This document shows, piece by piece, positions 35,948 to 45,352 of a stretch of 64,000 nt of DNA. The translations under genes and the position numbers were made by a program. The notes beneath the pieces were generated by a model, which searched no databases, was not told the DNA's origin, and saw only the letters and a list, made by a program, of their open reading frames with translations. Source of the DNA: Streptomyces sp. ACA25. Lineage in GTDB: Bacteria; Actinomycetota; Actinomycetes; Streptomycetales; Streptomycetaceae. Positions within the stretch are counted from its first letter, which is position 1, and the number at the start of each line of letters is the position of its first letter. The DNA lies in NCBI RefSeq assembly GCF_028200735.1, contig NZ_JAQKPV010000011.1, positions 62,001 through 126,000 on the forward strand. The letters are read 5' to 3'.

Positions 35948-36861
35948 CTGCCGCCTCACCCTCTTCGCCCTCAGGAGCAGCAGCCGTGGACGACTACGGC
36001 GCGGAGCCCGCCCCGGACTCCGCCACCCCCGGACGGGCGGCCGGGCCTCCCCTCAGCCCGGCCGACGCCGCCGACGCCGCCCGGCTGGTCGCCTTCGGGC
36101 TCCAGCCCAAGCTCTCCCCGGCCCGGGACAGCGAGTACGCCGGGCTGCTGCGCCGCCACCAGGAGGACCCCGGCTTCGGCCGGCTCGCCGACGCGGTGGC
36201 CACCGGGCTCGGGCTCGTGGTCCTGGAGGTGTCCGCCCGGGCAGGCATGGTGGTCACGGCAGCCGAGGACTCCCTCTTCGCGGTCCGCATGGGCGACTAC
36301 GCCCGCCGGACCACCGCGGACTCCGCCGACCGGTTCCTGCACGGCCTGGCGCACCTCGCGGTCGCGGTGCTTGCCTTCCCCCGCCCGCAGGACCTCGCCG
36401 ACGACGGCTACATCGGGCGCCTCACCGTCAACGGTGTGGACTCCTTCGTCCGGCAGCTGTGCGGCCGGCTCGAGGAGCGTGCCGCGGAACAGGGCGAGAA
36501 CACCGACCCGGCCAGTGCCGCTCCCGGGCTGGAAGCCGCCTGGCGGGTGTACAGCAGACGCAGTGCCACGGGAGCCACCAAGGACGCCCGCAGGCTGGCG
36601 GGCTCCACCACCGGCATCATCGGCAAGGCAGTCGCCTTCCTCGTCGATTCCGGCTTCCTCCAGCGCACCGGGGACGACGCCGGCGGGACGTACCGCACCA
36701 CCGCGCGATACCAGCTCCAGGTGCGCGACATGGCAGGCAGCGCCGCCCTGTCCGAGCTGACCGCTCTCGGGGTCGTCCCGGTCCCCGACGGCGCGGGCAG
36801 CCTGCTCCCCGCGGCGGATACCGGGCTGGTGGAGGGCGCCGGGCTGCCGTTCCACAGCTGA
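35944..36861 (+). CDS. Winged-helix-like subunit of an SMC complex (MukE/MksE/JetB-like position)
   Basis: A 305-residue protein starting at GTG 35944, coupled to the preceding gene. After a disordered 40-residue Pro/Ala N-terminus it shows paired helical/beta blocks: YAGLLRRHQEDPGFGRLADAV, FLHGLAHLAVAVLAFPRP, and a final winged-helix-like part (STTGIIGKAVAFLVDSGFLQ, then YRTTARYQLQVRDM). MukE, MksE and JetB are small winged-helix (KITE) proteins that bind the kleisin; size, position and apparent fold agree. A 52-base gap with a CCTCCG triplicate follows before the ATPase gene. I regard the KITE role as likely but not proven. Confidence 0.65.
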   Translation: MTAASPSSPSGAAAVDDYGAEPAPDSATPGRAAGPPLSPADAADAARLVAFGLQPKLSPARDSEYAGLLRRHQEDPGFGRLADAVATGLGLVVLEVSARAGMVVTAAEDSLFAVRMGDYARRTTADSADRFLHGLAHLAVAVLAFPRPQDLADDGYIGRLTVNGVDSFVRQLCGRLEERAAEQGENTDPASAAPGLEAAWRVYSRRSATGATKDARRLAGSTTGIIGKAVAFLVDSGFLQRTGDDAGGTYRTTARYQLQVRDMAGSAALSELTALGVVPVPDGAGSLLPAADTGLVEGAGLPFHS

Positions 36862-36913
36862 CCGACCCCCGCCTCCGCCTCCGCCTCCGCCACGCAAGCA
36901 ACGAGAGTCCGCC

Positions 36914-39900
36914 ATGTACGAGCTGTCCCGTGTCCGCCTCTACTCCATCGGGCCCGCCGGCGCGCGCTACGCCGACACCGTGCTGGACCTGCGCGGAGTC
37001 GGTGAGCCGGTGCCCGACCCGGCGCCCGCGCAGGCGGACTTCTTCGAGGACGAGCCGACCGGGCCGCCGCGCCGTCCCGCGCCCGCCGGGGTGCTGTTCC
37101 TGGAGAACGGGGGCGGCAAGTCCGTGCTCCTCAAGCTGATCTTCTCCGTCATGCTGCCGGGCCACCGCAACACCCTGGGCGGTGCGAGCTCCGGGGTTCT
37201 GCGCAAGTTCCTGCTCGCCGACGACTGCGGACACGTTGCCCTGGAGTGGCAGCACACCCTCACAGGGGAGAGTGTCGTGGTCGGCAAGGTCTGCGAATGG
37301 CGCGGCCGGCAGGTCTCCAGCGACCCCCGGAAGTTCGCCGAGGCCTGGTACTCCTTCCGCCCGGGGCCCGGCATGAGCCTGGACTCCCTCCCGGTCGCCG
37401 AGTCCACCGCGATGCGGCCCCGCCTCCCCCCGGGGAGCGCTGCGGAAGGTGTCTCCGGCGCACGCGGCCGACGGCGCACGATGAAGGGCTTCCGGGACAT
37501 CCTGACCGAAACCGGCCGGGCGTACACCAACCTGGACATCGTCTGGGAGGAAACCCACGAACGCTGGATCGAGCACCTCGGCGCGCTCGGCCTGGACCCG
37601 GAACTCTTCCGCTACCAGCGCGAGATGAACGCCGACGAAGGAGAGGCAGCCGGGCTGTTCGCGGTCAAGAACGACTCCGACTTCACCGACCTCCTGCTGC
37701 GGGCCGTCACCGACACCCGCGACACCGACGGGCTCGCCGCCCTGGTGCACGGTTTCGCCCACAAACTGGGCCGCCGTGCCGAGCTCACCGCGGAACGCGA
37801 CTTCACCGCGGGCTCCCTGGAGCTGCTGAGACGCATCGCCGAGGCCGCCCGGCGGCGCGCAGAGGCCCGGGCCGTGCACGCCGCGGCCGAGCGGCGGGCA
37901 CGGACGCTGGCCCGCCGCCTCACCGCCCGCACGACCGGCGAACGTGACCGGGTCACCGGCCTCGCCGAGCGGGTCGCCGCAGCAGCTCAGACCGTTGACG
38001 AGGCCGAGCGGGCCCGCGCACACGCGGCTCTGACCACCTCCGAACTGGCCTACCGGCATGCTTCCCTCGCCCTGGCCGCCGCTGAGAAGTCCGCTGCCGC
38101 CCAGCGTCGCGAATTGAGCGAGGCCCGCACCCTGCACGCCGCCTGGCAGGCGGCCGAGACGGTGCTGCAGCACCGCGCCGCCGCCGATCGTGCGGCCCGG
38201 GTGGCCGACGCCATCCGGGAGGCGGAACGCGACGCCGCTCCCGCCCTGGCCGCCCGCAGCAGAGCCGCGGCCGAACTCGTCCGCGCCCTGCACGCCGCCG
38301 CAGGGGAGGGCGAACGCACCGCCGCCGCCCACGAGGAGAGCTCCACCGCCCTCCAGGCGGAAGCGGAGGCCGCCCAGCGGGACGCCACCACAGCCGCCAC
38401 GGAGGCGCAGCGGGCCCGCAGCGAGGCAGACCACCTGCGTCAGCGCCTCGCCGAGGTCGAGCAGGAGACCGCCGAGGCGGTGCGCGCCGGATGGCTGGAC
38501 GACTCCGTGCCCGACGCGGACCCCGCCAGGGCCGCACTGGCCGCGAGCGACGCGGAACAGGCGGCCGTGGACGCCCTGGACGCCGCCCGGGAATCGGCCC
38601 GGCGCGCGGCCGAGCGCGCCACGGACGCGGCCGGGGAGCACAGCCGGGCCGAGCTGGCCGCCGCCCGGGCAGCCGACGCGGCCCGCGCGGCGTCGGACGC
38701 GCACGCCGCCGAGCACCGCACCGCACAGTCCCTCGGCGGGGAACAGCGCCTCGCCGAACTGCTCGCCCTCCCGGCCGGGGAGCCGCTCCCGGCGGAGGAC
38801 CTGGACCGCAACGCCGACACCCTGACCGGGCTTCTCGAGGAGCGGGTAGCCGGAGCCGAGCGCCGGCTGTTCGGCCTGCGCACGGCCTCCGCGGACGACG
38901 CGCGCATTCTCGCGGCCCTCGGCGACGGCGGGCTGCTCCCGCCCGGGCCCGACGTGCTGGCCACCGTGGAGTACCTGGGCGAACACGGCGTCCCCGCCCT
39001 GCCCGGCTGGCGCTACCTCGCCCACTCCGTGGCGCCCGCCGACCACGCGGCGGTGCTTGCCGCCAGGCCCGAGCTCGTCGACGGCGTCGTCATCACCGAT
39101 CCCGAGAGCCACGCCCGGGCCCGGCAGGTGCTGGCCGAAGCAGCGCTGCTGCCCCGCTCGGCCGTCGCTGTCGGCACCGCCGCCGCCCTGCTGGCTCCCA
39201 CCCCGCCGCCCGGCGGCCCGGAGAGCGGCGTCTTCCTGGTCCCGCCGAACCCGGCGATGCATGACGAAGGGGCCGCCGAGGACGAACGCCAGGCCCTGCG
39301 CGGCCGGGCCACTGCCCGCGAGGAGGAGATCAGTGCGCTGGCGGCCCGGATCGCCGGTGACCGTTCACTCGCCGCCCGGCTGGCCTCCTGGCGCACCGGC
39401 TGCCCGGCCGGCCGGCTGGGAGAGCTGGCAGCTGCCGCCGCGGAGACCCGCGCTGCCGCGGCCGATGCGCAGCAGCGGCTCGCCGGGACCGACGCGGTCC
39501 GCGCGGAGGCCGAGAAGGCCGCCGCAGAGGCATCACGGATCCGTGACGACCGGCAGGAGGCCGCTCAACGGGCCCGCCGTGCGGCCGACGCGCTCGCCGG
39601 GCTGGCGTTCCGGCTGCGGGAACGCGCCCGCTGGCGGTCCCGCCTCCGGGAGCTCGCCGAGGAGGCGACGGACCACGAGGCCCGGGCCGCCGAGCTGCTC
39701 GCCGGCGCCCGGGCCGCCGATGAGGACCGGCGCTCCGCGCAGCGTGCCGCCGACGACGCGCGGCGCACCGCGCGAGCCCTGCTCGCCGAGCGTGCCGAGA
39801 TCGCGGGGGTTCCGGAGGATCTCCCCGGCGGCCCTGCCCCCGACACCCCGCTGCCCGCGCTCCGGGAGGCCTACCGGGCCGCTTCCCAGCTTTACGAGAA

Positions 39901-41503
39901 GGTCGGCGTCGGCGCCGACCTGCGGGCCGAACAGGCCCGCGCCGAGGGCGACGAGAGTGCCGCCCGGGCCGCACTAGACCGGATCGGGGCGAAGGTGCGC
40001 ACCCGTGCGGCCCGGCTCCTCGAAGGAGCGGAGGGCGCCGACGGACCGGCCCGGCAGGCCGCCGCCGCGCGTGCCGAGGCACACGTCCAGCTGCTGGAAG
40101 GCCGGGCCTCCGGCGCCAGCGAACAGCTCGGCCGGCTCCGCGGCGACGCTGAGCGGCTCGCCCCGGAGGGAACGGACGTCCACACCGAGCTGCCCGCACA
40201 CCTGCGGCCCTCCGACGCCGGCCAGGCCAGGAGCCTGCTGCGGACCGCCACCGGTGAACTGGCCGCCCGAACCGAGACCCTGGCGGCGGCGCGCACCGCG
40301 CACGAGGACCTGCTGCGGGACCATCGCGTCGCGGAGGACACCGCGACCGCACTGGAGGAAACCGCCACCCACCTGCGGGACCTGCTCCGCGACCCCCAAG
40401 CGGCGGGGCCCGACGGCGGCGAGGAGGCAGCGGAGCCGTACCAGGGGTCCCCCGCCGACGCCCGGGAGTCCGCGGCCGAGGTCCGCCGGAGCCTGCGCGG
40501 CTGTGCCGGTGAGCTCGCGACGGCCGACGCCGCGGTCCGGGAGTCCGCGGACCAGCTCGTCCGGCACGCCAACGCCGTCCGCTTCGAGCACGTCCGCACC
40601 CCCGCCCGCCAGCAGATCCGGGAGCTGCCCGCCGCAGCCCTGCCCGAGCACGCCGTCGCCTGGGCCGAGGCTTTCGCTCCCCGGCTCCGGGTCCTCAGCG
40701 ACGAGCTCGAACAGCTCGAGCGCAACCGGGACGGCATCGTGGACCGGCTGCGCGGTCTCGTGGACGCGGCACTCGCCACCCTGCGCTCGGCGCAGCGGCT
40801 GTCCAGGCTCCCCGAAGGGCTGGGGGAGTGGTCGGGGCAGGAGTTCGTGCGCATCCGGTTCGAGGCACCGGACCCGGCGACCCTCGCCGACGCCCTCGGT
40901 GAGGTCATCGACGAGACCACCCGCGCGGCCCTGCGGAGAAACACCGATCTCCGGCGCGACGGCATGACCCTGCTCCTGCGCGGCGTGCACGCCGCGCTCC
41001 GCCCCCGCGGAGTGTCCGTGGAGATTCTCAAACCGGACGCTGTGCTGCGCGCCGAACGGGTGCCGGTCGGACAGATGGGAGACGTCTTCTCCGGTGGACA
41101 ACTGCTGACCGCCGCCATTGCCCTGTACTGCACCATGGCCGCGCTCCGCGGCAACGACCGGGGACGCGACAGCCACCGCCACGCCGGGACGCTGTTCCTG
41201 GACAATCCTATCGGCCGGGCCAACGCCACCTATCTGCTCGAGCTCCAGCGGGCCGTCGCGGACGCACTCGGCGTGCAGCTGCTCTACACCACGGGCCTGT
41301 TCGACACCACGGCCCTCGCCGAGTTCCCGCTGGTCATCCGGTTGCGCAACGACGCCGACCTGCGAGCCGGTCTCAAGTACATCCGCGTGGAGGAACACCT
41401 GCGGCCCGGGCTGCCACAGCAGGACCCCGCCACCGAGCCCGTGCACGGCGAGATCACCTCGACCCGCATGTTCCGCCGCCCGGGGGACGCCCCGGGTCAG
41501 TGA
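36914..41503 (+). CDS. Giant SMC-like ATPase (MukB/MksB/JetC-like)
   Basis: A 1529-residue protein of MukB size. N-terminal head: Walker A FLENGGGKSVLLK with Lys69. Two long Ala/Arg/Glu-rich coiled-coil arms follow, from about 270 to 640 and 800 to 1280, broken by a compact hinge-like domain at about 650-785 (LATVEYLGEHGVPALPGW, ELVDGVVITDPESHA). C-terminal head: ABC signature FSGGQ (1392-1396) and Walker B TLFLDNPIGRAN (Asp1430). The residue after the Walker B Asp is Asn1431, where canonical SMCs have the catalytic Glu. With the two preceding genes it forms a three-subunit set; no JetD/MksG toprim nuclease gene is adjacent. Roles in chromosome organisation or plasmid restriction are inferred. 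Its stop overlaps the convergent small membrane gene by 7 bases. Confidence 0.85.
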   Translation: MYELSRVRLYSIGPAGARYADTVLDLRGVGEPVPDPAPAQADFFEDEPTGPPRRPAPAGVLFLENGGGKSVLLKLIFSVMLPGHRNTLGGASSGVLRKFLLADDCGHVALEWQHTLTGESVVVGKVCEWRGRQVSSDPRKFAEAWYSFRPGPGMSLDSLPVAESTAMRPRLPPGSAAEGVSGARGRRRTMKGFRDILTETGRAYTNLDIVWEETHERWIEHLGALGLDPELFRYQREMNADEGEAAGLFAVKNDSDFTDLLLRAVTDTRDTDGLAALVHGFAHKLGRRAELTAERDFTAGSLELLRRIAEAARRRAEARAVHAAAERRARTLARRLTARTTGERDRVTGLAERVAAAAQTVDEAERARAHAALTTSELAYRHASLALAAAEKSAAAQRRELSEARTLHAAWQAAETVLQHRAAADRAARVADAIREAERDAAPALAARSRAAAELVRALHAAAGEGERTAAAHEESSTALQAEAEAAQRDATTAATEAQRARSEADHLRQRLAEVEQETAEAVRAGWLDDSVPDADPARAALAASDAEQAAVDALDAARESARRAAERATDAAGEHSRAELAAARAADAARAASDAHAAEHRTAQSLGGEQRLAELLALPAGEPLPAEDLDRNADTLTGLLEERVAGAERRLFGLRTASADDARILAALGDGGLLPPGPDVLATVEYLGEHGVPALPGWRYLAHSVAPADHAAVLAARPELVDGVVITDPESHARARQVLAEAALLPRSAVAVGTAAALLAPTPPPGGPESGVFLVPPNPAMHDEGAAEDERQALRGRATAREEEISALAARIAGDRSLAARLASWRTGCPAGRLGELAAAAAETRAAAADAQQRLAGTDAVRAEAEKAAAEASRIRDDRQEAAQRARRAADALAGLAFRLRERARWRSRLRELAEEATDHEARAAELLAGARAADEDRRSAQRAADDARRTARALLAERAEIAGVPEDLPGGPAPDTPLPALREAYRAASQLYEKVGVGADLRAEQARAEGDESAARAALDRIGAKVRTRAARLLEGAEGADGPARQAAAARAEAHVQLLEGRASGASEQLGRLRGDAERLAPEGTDVHTELPAHLRPSDAGQARSLLRTATGELAARTETLAAARTAHEDLLRDHRVAEDTATALEETATHLRDLLRDPQAAGPDGGEEAAEPYQGSPADARESAAEVRRSLRGCAGELATADAAVRESADQLVRHANAVRFEHVRTPARQQIRELPAAALPEHAVAWAEAFAPRLRVLSDELEQLERNRDGIVDRLRGLVDAALATLRSAQRLSRLPEGLGEWSGQEFVRIRFEAPDPATLADALGEVIDETTRAALRRNTDLRRDGMTLLLRGVHAALRPRGVSVEILKPDAVLRAERVPVGQMGDVFSGGQLLTAAIALYCTMAALRGNDRGRDSHRHAGTLFLDNPIGRANATYLLELQRAVADALGVQLLYTTGLFDTTALAEFPLVIRLRNDADLRAGLKYIRVEEHLRPGLPQQDPATEPVHGEITSTRMFRRPGDAPGQ

Positions 41504-41784
41504 CGGCGGATCAGCCGCGGCCGGTCCCGGGCCGCGCTGCTCGGCAGGGAGACGACGCCGTTGCGCTGCCGCCATATCTGCCGCGTCACCCAGATGTCCA
41601 GCACCGCCCAGGTGGCCACGACCGTGCTCCCCAGAGTGCTCAGCAGCATGGGGTAGGCCAGCCAGGAGCCGGCCAGCGAGCACAGCAGGACGACGACGAG
41701 CTGCACCAGGGTCAGTGCCAGAATGATGACGGCGCGCACCGCGGCGGCGCGCACCGGATCGGGCATGCGGGGCCTGGCATACAC
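41497..41784 (-). CDS. Small membrane protein, two transmembrane segments
   Basis: A 95-residue protein from GTG 41784, chosen because AGGGAG stands 8 bases upstream; ATG 41766 would remove six residues. Two hydrophobic helices are visible (VIILALTLVQLVVVLLCSLA and YPMLLSTLGSTVVATWAVL), with a basic C-terminal tail. No family recognised. It converges on the giant ATPase gene with a 7-base overlap of coding ends, and is divergent from the conservon, separated by 219 bases that should hold promoters for both. Confidence 0.65.
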   Translation of the reverse strand: MYARPRMPDPVRAAAVRAVIILALTLVQLVVVLLCSLAGSWLAYPMLLSTLGSTVVATWAVLDIWVTRQIWRQRNGVVSLPSSAARDRPRLIRRH

Positions 41785-42003
41785 CGCTGAAGCTCCCTGC
41801 GCAGGGTGACATGACAGTTTTGTCCTTGGCGGCCATCGTAGAACGCCTTGCGTGCCGGTAGGGAACGCATCAGGATGAGGGCGCTCCGGCACGACCACGC
41901 CCGGTGCCGGTCACCACGGTAGTTCGTACGGGTGTCCGGAGTCCGGGCCCGTGCCGGGGAACCGGGAGGTACCCGCGCGGGGCGGGACGGCATAGGGGAG
42001 GGC

Positions 42004-44505
42004 ATGCGCTTTCGCGGGAAGTCGATCCGACGGAAAATCGTCGTGCTGCTGCTGGTGCCGCTGTTCTCGCTCGTGTCCATCTGGGCGTTCGCCACCGCCA
42101 TCACCGCGCACGAGGCCCGGCAGTTGCTCGGTGTCTCCGCCGTCTCCGGCAATCTGGGCAAGCCGGCCGAGGCGGTCGTGCACGCCCTGCAGGAGGAGCG
42201 CAGACAGACCCTGGTCCATCTGGCCGACCCCAGGCGGTCGGACGCGCTGGCGGAGCTGCAACGCACCCGGGAGGCCACCGACGAGGCCGCGGCGCGGATC
42301 CGGGAGAACGCGGCGGGCCGCAGCCGCAACGACCTGAACAGCAGTGCCCGGGCCCGGCTGGACGCCCTTCTCGAAGGGCTCGGCCGGGTCGGGCAGCTGC
42401 GTCACAGGATCGAGTCCTACACCATCACCCGCAGCGGCGCGCTGGACTCCTACAACAGCGTCATCGATCCCGGTCTGCGCTTCCTTTCCGCGCTCCACCT
42501 GGTGGAGAACGTCGAACTGGACCGCCACGGGCGGGCCGTCGTGGGCCTGAGCCAGTCCGCCGAGTACCTGTCGCGCTCCGACGCGCTGGTCGCCGGAACG
42601 CTCGCGGCCGGACGGATGACGGACAAGGAGCGCCGCTCGCTCGGCGACCGGCTGGCCGAACGCCGGCTCGCCTACGGCCTGCACCTCGCCGACCTCCCGG
42701 GGGAGGACCGGCAGGCCCATGACGCCTTCTGGCAGAGCGGCACCGGCCAGGAACTGGAGACGGTCGAGGAGAGTGTCATGGAGGGCGGCACCGCCGCCGT
42801 CCGGCCCGATCACTGGGAGGAGACCACCACCCTCGCCATGACCGAACTGCGGGCCCTGGCGGCCGCGGCGGGGGACCGGTACCAGAAGGAGGTCGACCCG
42901 GCAGCCACCGCCGTCCTGCTGCGGGCCGGTGCCGCCGGCATTCTCGGGCTGCTCGCCGTACTCCTGTCCGTGATCGTCTCGCTGCGGGTCGGCCGAGGGC
43001 TGGTGCGCGAGCTCCGCGGACTGGCCCGCGACGCACGGGAAGTCGCAGAGGTCCGGCTGCCGGACGTCATGCGGCGCCTTGCCGACGGCGACCGGGTCGA
43101 CGTCGAAACCGAAGCGCCCCGGCTGAGCTACGGCCGGGACGAGGTGGGCCAGGTCGGGCAGGCCCTCAACACTCTGCAGCGGGCTGCCGTGGGTGCCGCG
43201 GTCGAGCAGTCCGACCTGCGCCGCGGTGTGTCGGACGTCTTCGTGAACCTCGCCCGCCGCAATCAGGTCCTCCTGCACCGTCAGCTCAATCTGCTCGACA
43301 CCATGGAGCGCCGCACCGAGGACGCCGACGAGCTCGCCGACCTCTTCCGGATCGACCACCTGACCACCCGTATGCGGCGGCACGCCGAAGGGCTGGTCAT
43401 TCTCTCGGGGGCCACCCCGGCCAGGCAGTGGCGCAAGCCGGTGCGGCTGATGGACGTGGTGAGGGCGGCAGTCGCCGAGGTCGAGGACTACGAACGCATC
43501 GAGGTGCGGAGGATGCCGCCGCTCGCCGTTGCCGGCGGCGCCGTCGCCGACCTCACCCACCTCATCGCCGAGCTGCTGGAGAACGCCACCCTGTTCTCCC
43601 CGCCGCACACCGCAGTCCAGGTTCACGGGGAACGCGTGCCGCACGGCTTCTCGCTGGAAATCCACGACCGTGGGCTGGGCATGGCACCGCAGGCGATGGA
43701 GGACGCGAACCGCAAGCTGGCCGAGAGTCCCGAGTTCGACCTTTCCGACACCGACCGGCTCGGCCTCTTCGTGGTCTCCCGCCTCGCCCGCCGCCAGCAG
43801 GTGCGGGTCTCCCTGCGGGCCTCGCCCTACGGCGGCACGACGGCGGTCGCGCTCCTGCCCAACGAGCTGCTCAGCGAAGCCGCCGACGGGCCGCAGGAGC
43901 GTTCCCCGCTGCCTGACCGGCCCGCTCCGCCGGCCCTGCTGAACGGCCCCGTGGACGGCCCGGTGGAGCTCGAGGCACCCGTGAACCCGCGCCACCGGGA
44001 CGACCGGTACGAGACGGCGGACCGGCACAACCGTGACGCCCGGTCCGAGGAGTACCCGGCCCGCCCGGCCGGCCCGGAAGACGGGGAGGAGACGGACCGC
44101 GGCCCCCTGCCGGCGCGCCGCCGCACTCCCGTGCTGGTCGCCGACCACGGCCGGCCCGTCGGGCGGGCACCGGACCCGGATCCCGGCACCGTTCCAGAGG
44201 ATCACCTCCCCGGTCCGCCGTCCCCGCCCACCACGGTCGCGGGTCTGCCACGTCGGGTCCGGCAGGCCCGGCTGGCCCCGCAGCTCAAGCAAGGCCCCGA
44301 CCGGACCGACGACACCCCCGCACCCCCGGGCGGCACCGGCCCCGCCGGAGGGACCGGTCCGGGACGGGGCAGCGAACCGGACCCGGAGGCGGTCCGTGCC
44401 CGCATGGCCTCGCTGCAGCGCGGCTGGCAGCGTGGACGGCAGCAGACCACCAGCCTGTCGGAACCCAGCCCGCCAGGACCAACACCGGAGGAGACGCAAT
44501 CATGA
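42004..44505 (+). CDS. cvnA: Conservon sensor histidine-kinase-like protein CvnA
   Basis: An 833-residue membrane protein, first gene of a cvnABCD conservon. TM1 is at about 13-35 (VVLLLVPLFSLVSIWAF), a nitrate/nitrite-sensor-like extracellular domain runs to about 295, TM2 follows (LRAGAAGILGLLAVLLSVIV), then HAMP and a HATPase domain with ELLENATLFSPP and the G-box LGMAPQ. From about 620 to the end the tail is Pro/Arg-rich and disordered. CvnA proteins resemble histidine kinases and are thought to assemble with CvnB-D in a membrane complex like a eukaryotic G-protein system. ATG 42004 follows AGGGGAGG at short spacing. Its stop overlaps cvnB. Confidence 0.9.
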   Translation: MRFRGKSIRRKIVVLLLVPLFSLVSIWAFATAITAHEARQLLGVSAVSGNLGKPAEAVVHALQEERRQTLVHLADPRRSDALAELQRTREATDEAAARIRENAAGRSRNDLNSSARARLDALLEGLGRVGQLRHRIESYTITRSGALDSYNSVIDPGLRFLSALHLVENVELDRHGRAVVGLSQSAEYLSRSDALVAGTLAAGRMTDKERRSLGDRLAERRLAYGLHLADLPGEDRQAHDAFWQSGTGQELETVEESVMEGGTAAVRPDHWEETTTLAMTELRALAAAAGDRYQKEVDPAATAVLLRAGAAGILGLLAVLLSVIVSLRVGRGLVRELRGLARDAREVAEVRLPDVMRRLADGDRVDVETEAPRLSYGRDEVGQVGQALNTLQRAAVGAAVEQSDLRRGVSDVFVNLARRNQVLLHRQLNLLDTMERRTEDADELADLFRIDHLTTRMRRHAEGLVILSGATPARQWRKPVRLMDVVRAAVAEVEDYERIEVRRMPPLAVAGGAVADLTHLIAELLENATLFSPPHTAVQVHGERVPHGFSLEIHDRGLGMAPQAMEDANRKLAESPEFDLSDTDRLGLFVVSRLARRQQVRVSLRASPYGGTTAVALLPNELLSEAADGPQERSPLPDRPAPPALLNGPVDGPVELEAPVNPRHRDDRYETADRHNRDARSEEYPARPAGPEDGEETDRGPLPARRRTPVLVADHGRPVGRAPDPDPGTVPEDHLPGPPSPPTTVAGLPRRVRQARLAPQLKQGPDRTDDTPAPPGGTGPAGGTGPGRGSEPDPEAVRARMASLQRGWQRGRQQTTSLSEPSPPGPTPEETQS

Positions 44506-44939
44506 CCGCATCGCAGGCAGCCCCGCACGGGGTTCCCGCACGGAAGTCCGGCGAGCTGGACTGGCTGCTGGACGACCTGGTGGCCCGGGTCACCCCGGTA
44601 CGCCACGCCCTGGTGCTCTCCGGCGACGGGCTGGTCCGCGGTACCTCCAAAGCGCTCGGCCGGGAGGACGGCGAGCACCTCGCCGCCGTGGCCTCGGGCT
44701 TCCACAGCCTCGCCAAAGGCGTCGGGCGGCACTTCGAGGCCGGTGCCGTCCGGCAGACGCTGGTGGAGCTGGATGACGCCTTCCTCTTCGTGGCCGCGGC
44801 CGGCTCCGGCAGTTGCCTGGCAGTCCTTGCCGACGCCGAGTCCGATGTCGGCATGGTCGCCTACGAGATGACGCTGCTCGTGAAGCGCGTCGGCGTCCAC
44901 CTCGGTACCGCCCCGCGCAACGGCCCGGCCGGCCTCTGA
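44502..44939 (+). CDS. cvnB: Conservon roadblock/LC7 protein CvnB
   Basis: A 145-residue roadblock/LC7-type protein (ELDWLLDDLVARV, HALVLSGDGLV, AVASGFHSLAKG, FLFVAAAGSGSCLAVLAD). It belongs to the MglB-like family that binds small GTPases and fits with CvnD two genes downstream. The ATG overlaps the cvnA stop (ATGA), which fixes the start. Confidence 0.93.
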   Translation: MTASQAAPHGVPARKSGELDWLLDDLVARVTPVRHALVLSGDGLVRGTSKALGREDGEHLAAVASGFHSLAKGVGRHFEAGAVRQTLVELDDAFLFVAAAGSGSCLAVLADAESDVGMVAYEMTLLVKRVGVHLGTAPRNGPAGL

Positions 44940-44956
44940 TCCCCAGGCGCGCCACC

Positions 44957-45352
44957 ATGACCGAGGGCTGGTTCGACGACGACGCGGGGCCGGTGGTGCG
45001 GCCGTACGCCATGACGCGTGGCCGCACCCGGGCAAGCACGGGGGAGCCGCTGGATCTCATCGCACTGGTCACCGCTGAACCGGCCGGTCAGGATCCGGAG
45101 GCTCCGGAGGCCGTGCTGGCCGGCCGGGCCCCGGTGCCTGAGCATGCGGAGATCCTGCGCCGGTGCCGCCGGACCTCCGAATCAGTGGCCGAGCTGGCCA
45201 CCGGCCTCGACCTTCCGGTCGGCGTGGTGCGGGTTCTGGTCAGCGACCTGCTCGACGCCGGTCTGGTGCGGGTCAGCCGCCCCGTACCCCCTGCCCGGCT
45301 GCCGGACGAGAACATACTCCGAGAGGTGATCGATGGTCTCCGTGCGCTCTGA
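44957..45352 (+). CDS. cvnC: Conservon DUF742 protein CvnC
   Basis: A 131-residue DUF742 protein. Typical family pieces are visible: VVRPYAMTRGRT near the start, HAEILRRCRRTSESVAELA, LPVGVVRVLVSDLLDAGLV (winged-helix-like), and the ending LREVIDGLRAL. The ATG at 44957 lies 17 bases after cvnB, and its end overlaps cvnD by 20 bases. CvnC may act as a DNA-binding-like or adaptor part of the conservon complex. Confidence 0.92.
   Translation: MTEGWFDDDAGPVVRPYAMTRGRTRASTGEPLDLIALVTAEPAGQDPEAPEAVLAGRAPVPEHAEILRRCRRTSESVAELATGLDLPVGVVRVLVSDLLDAGLVRVSRPVPPARLPDENILREVIDGLRAL

Noticed and set aside
36617..39262. 881-codon open frame on the - strand beneath the SMC-like ATPase
   Set aside because: Gly/Val/Arg-rich, without motifs, and antisense to coiled-coil arms and Walker A of a real ATPase; a shadow of the Ala/Glu/Arg-rich sense strand.
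41505..42003. A JetD/MksG nuclease gene next to the SMC operon
   Set aside because: Only a small convergent membrane gene and a non-coding divergent region follow; no toprim-like or DUF2220-like protein is seen in any frame.
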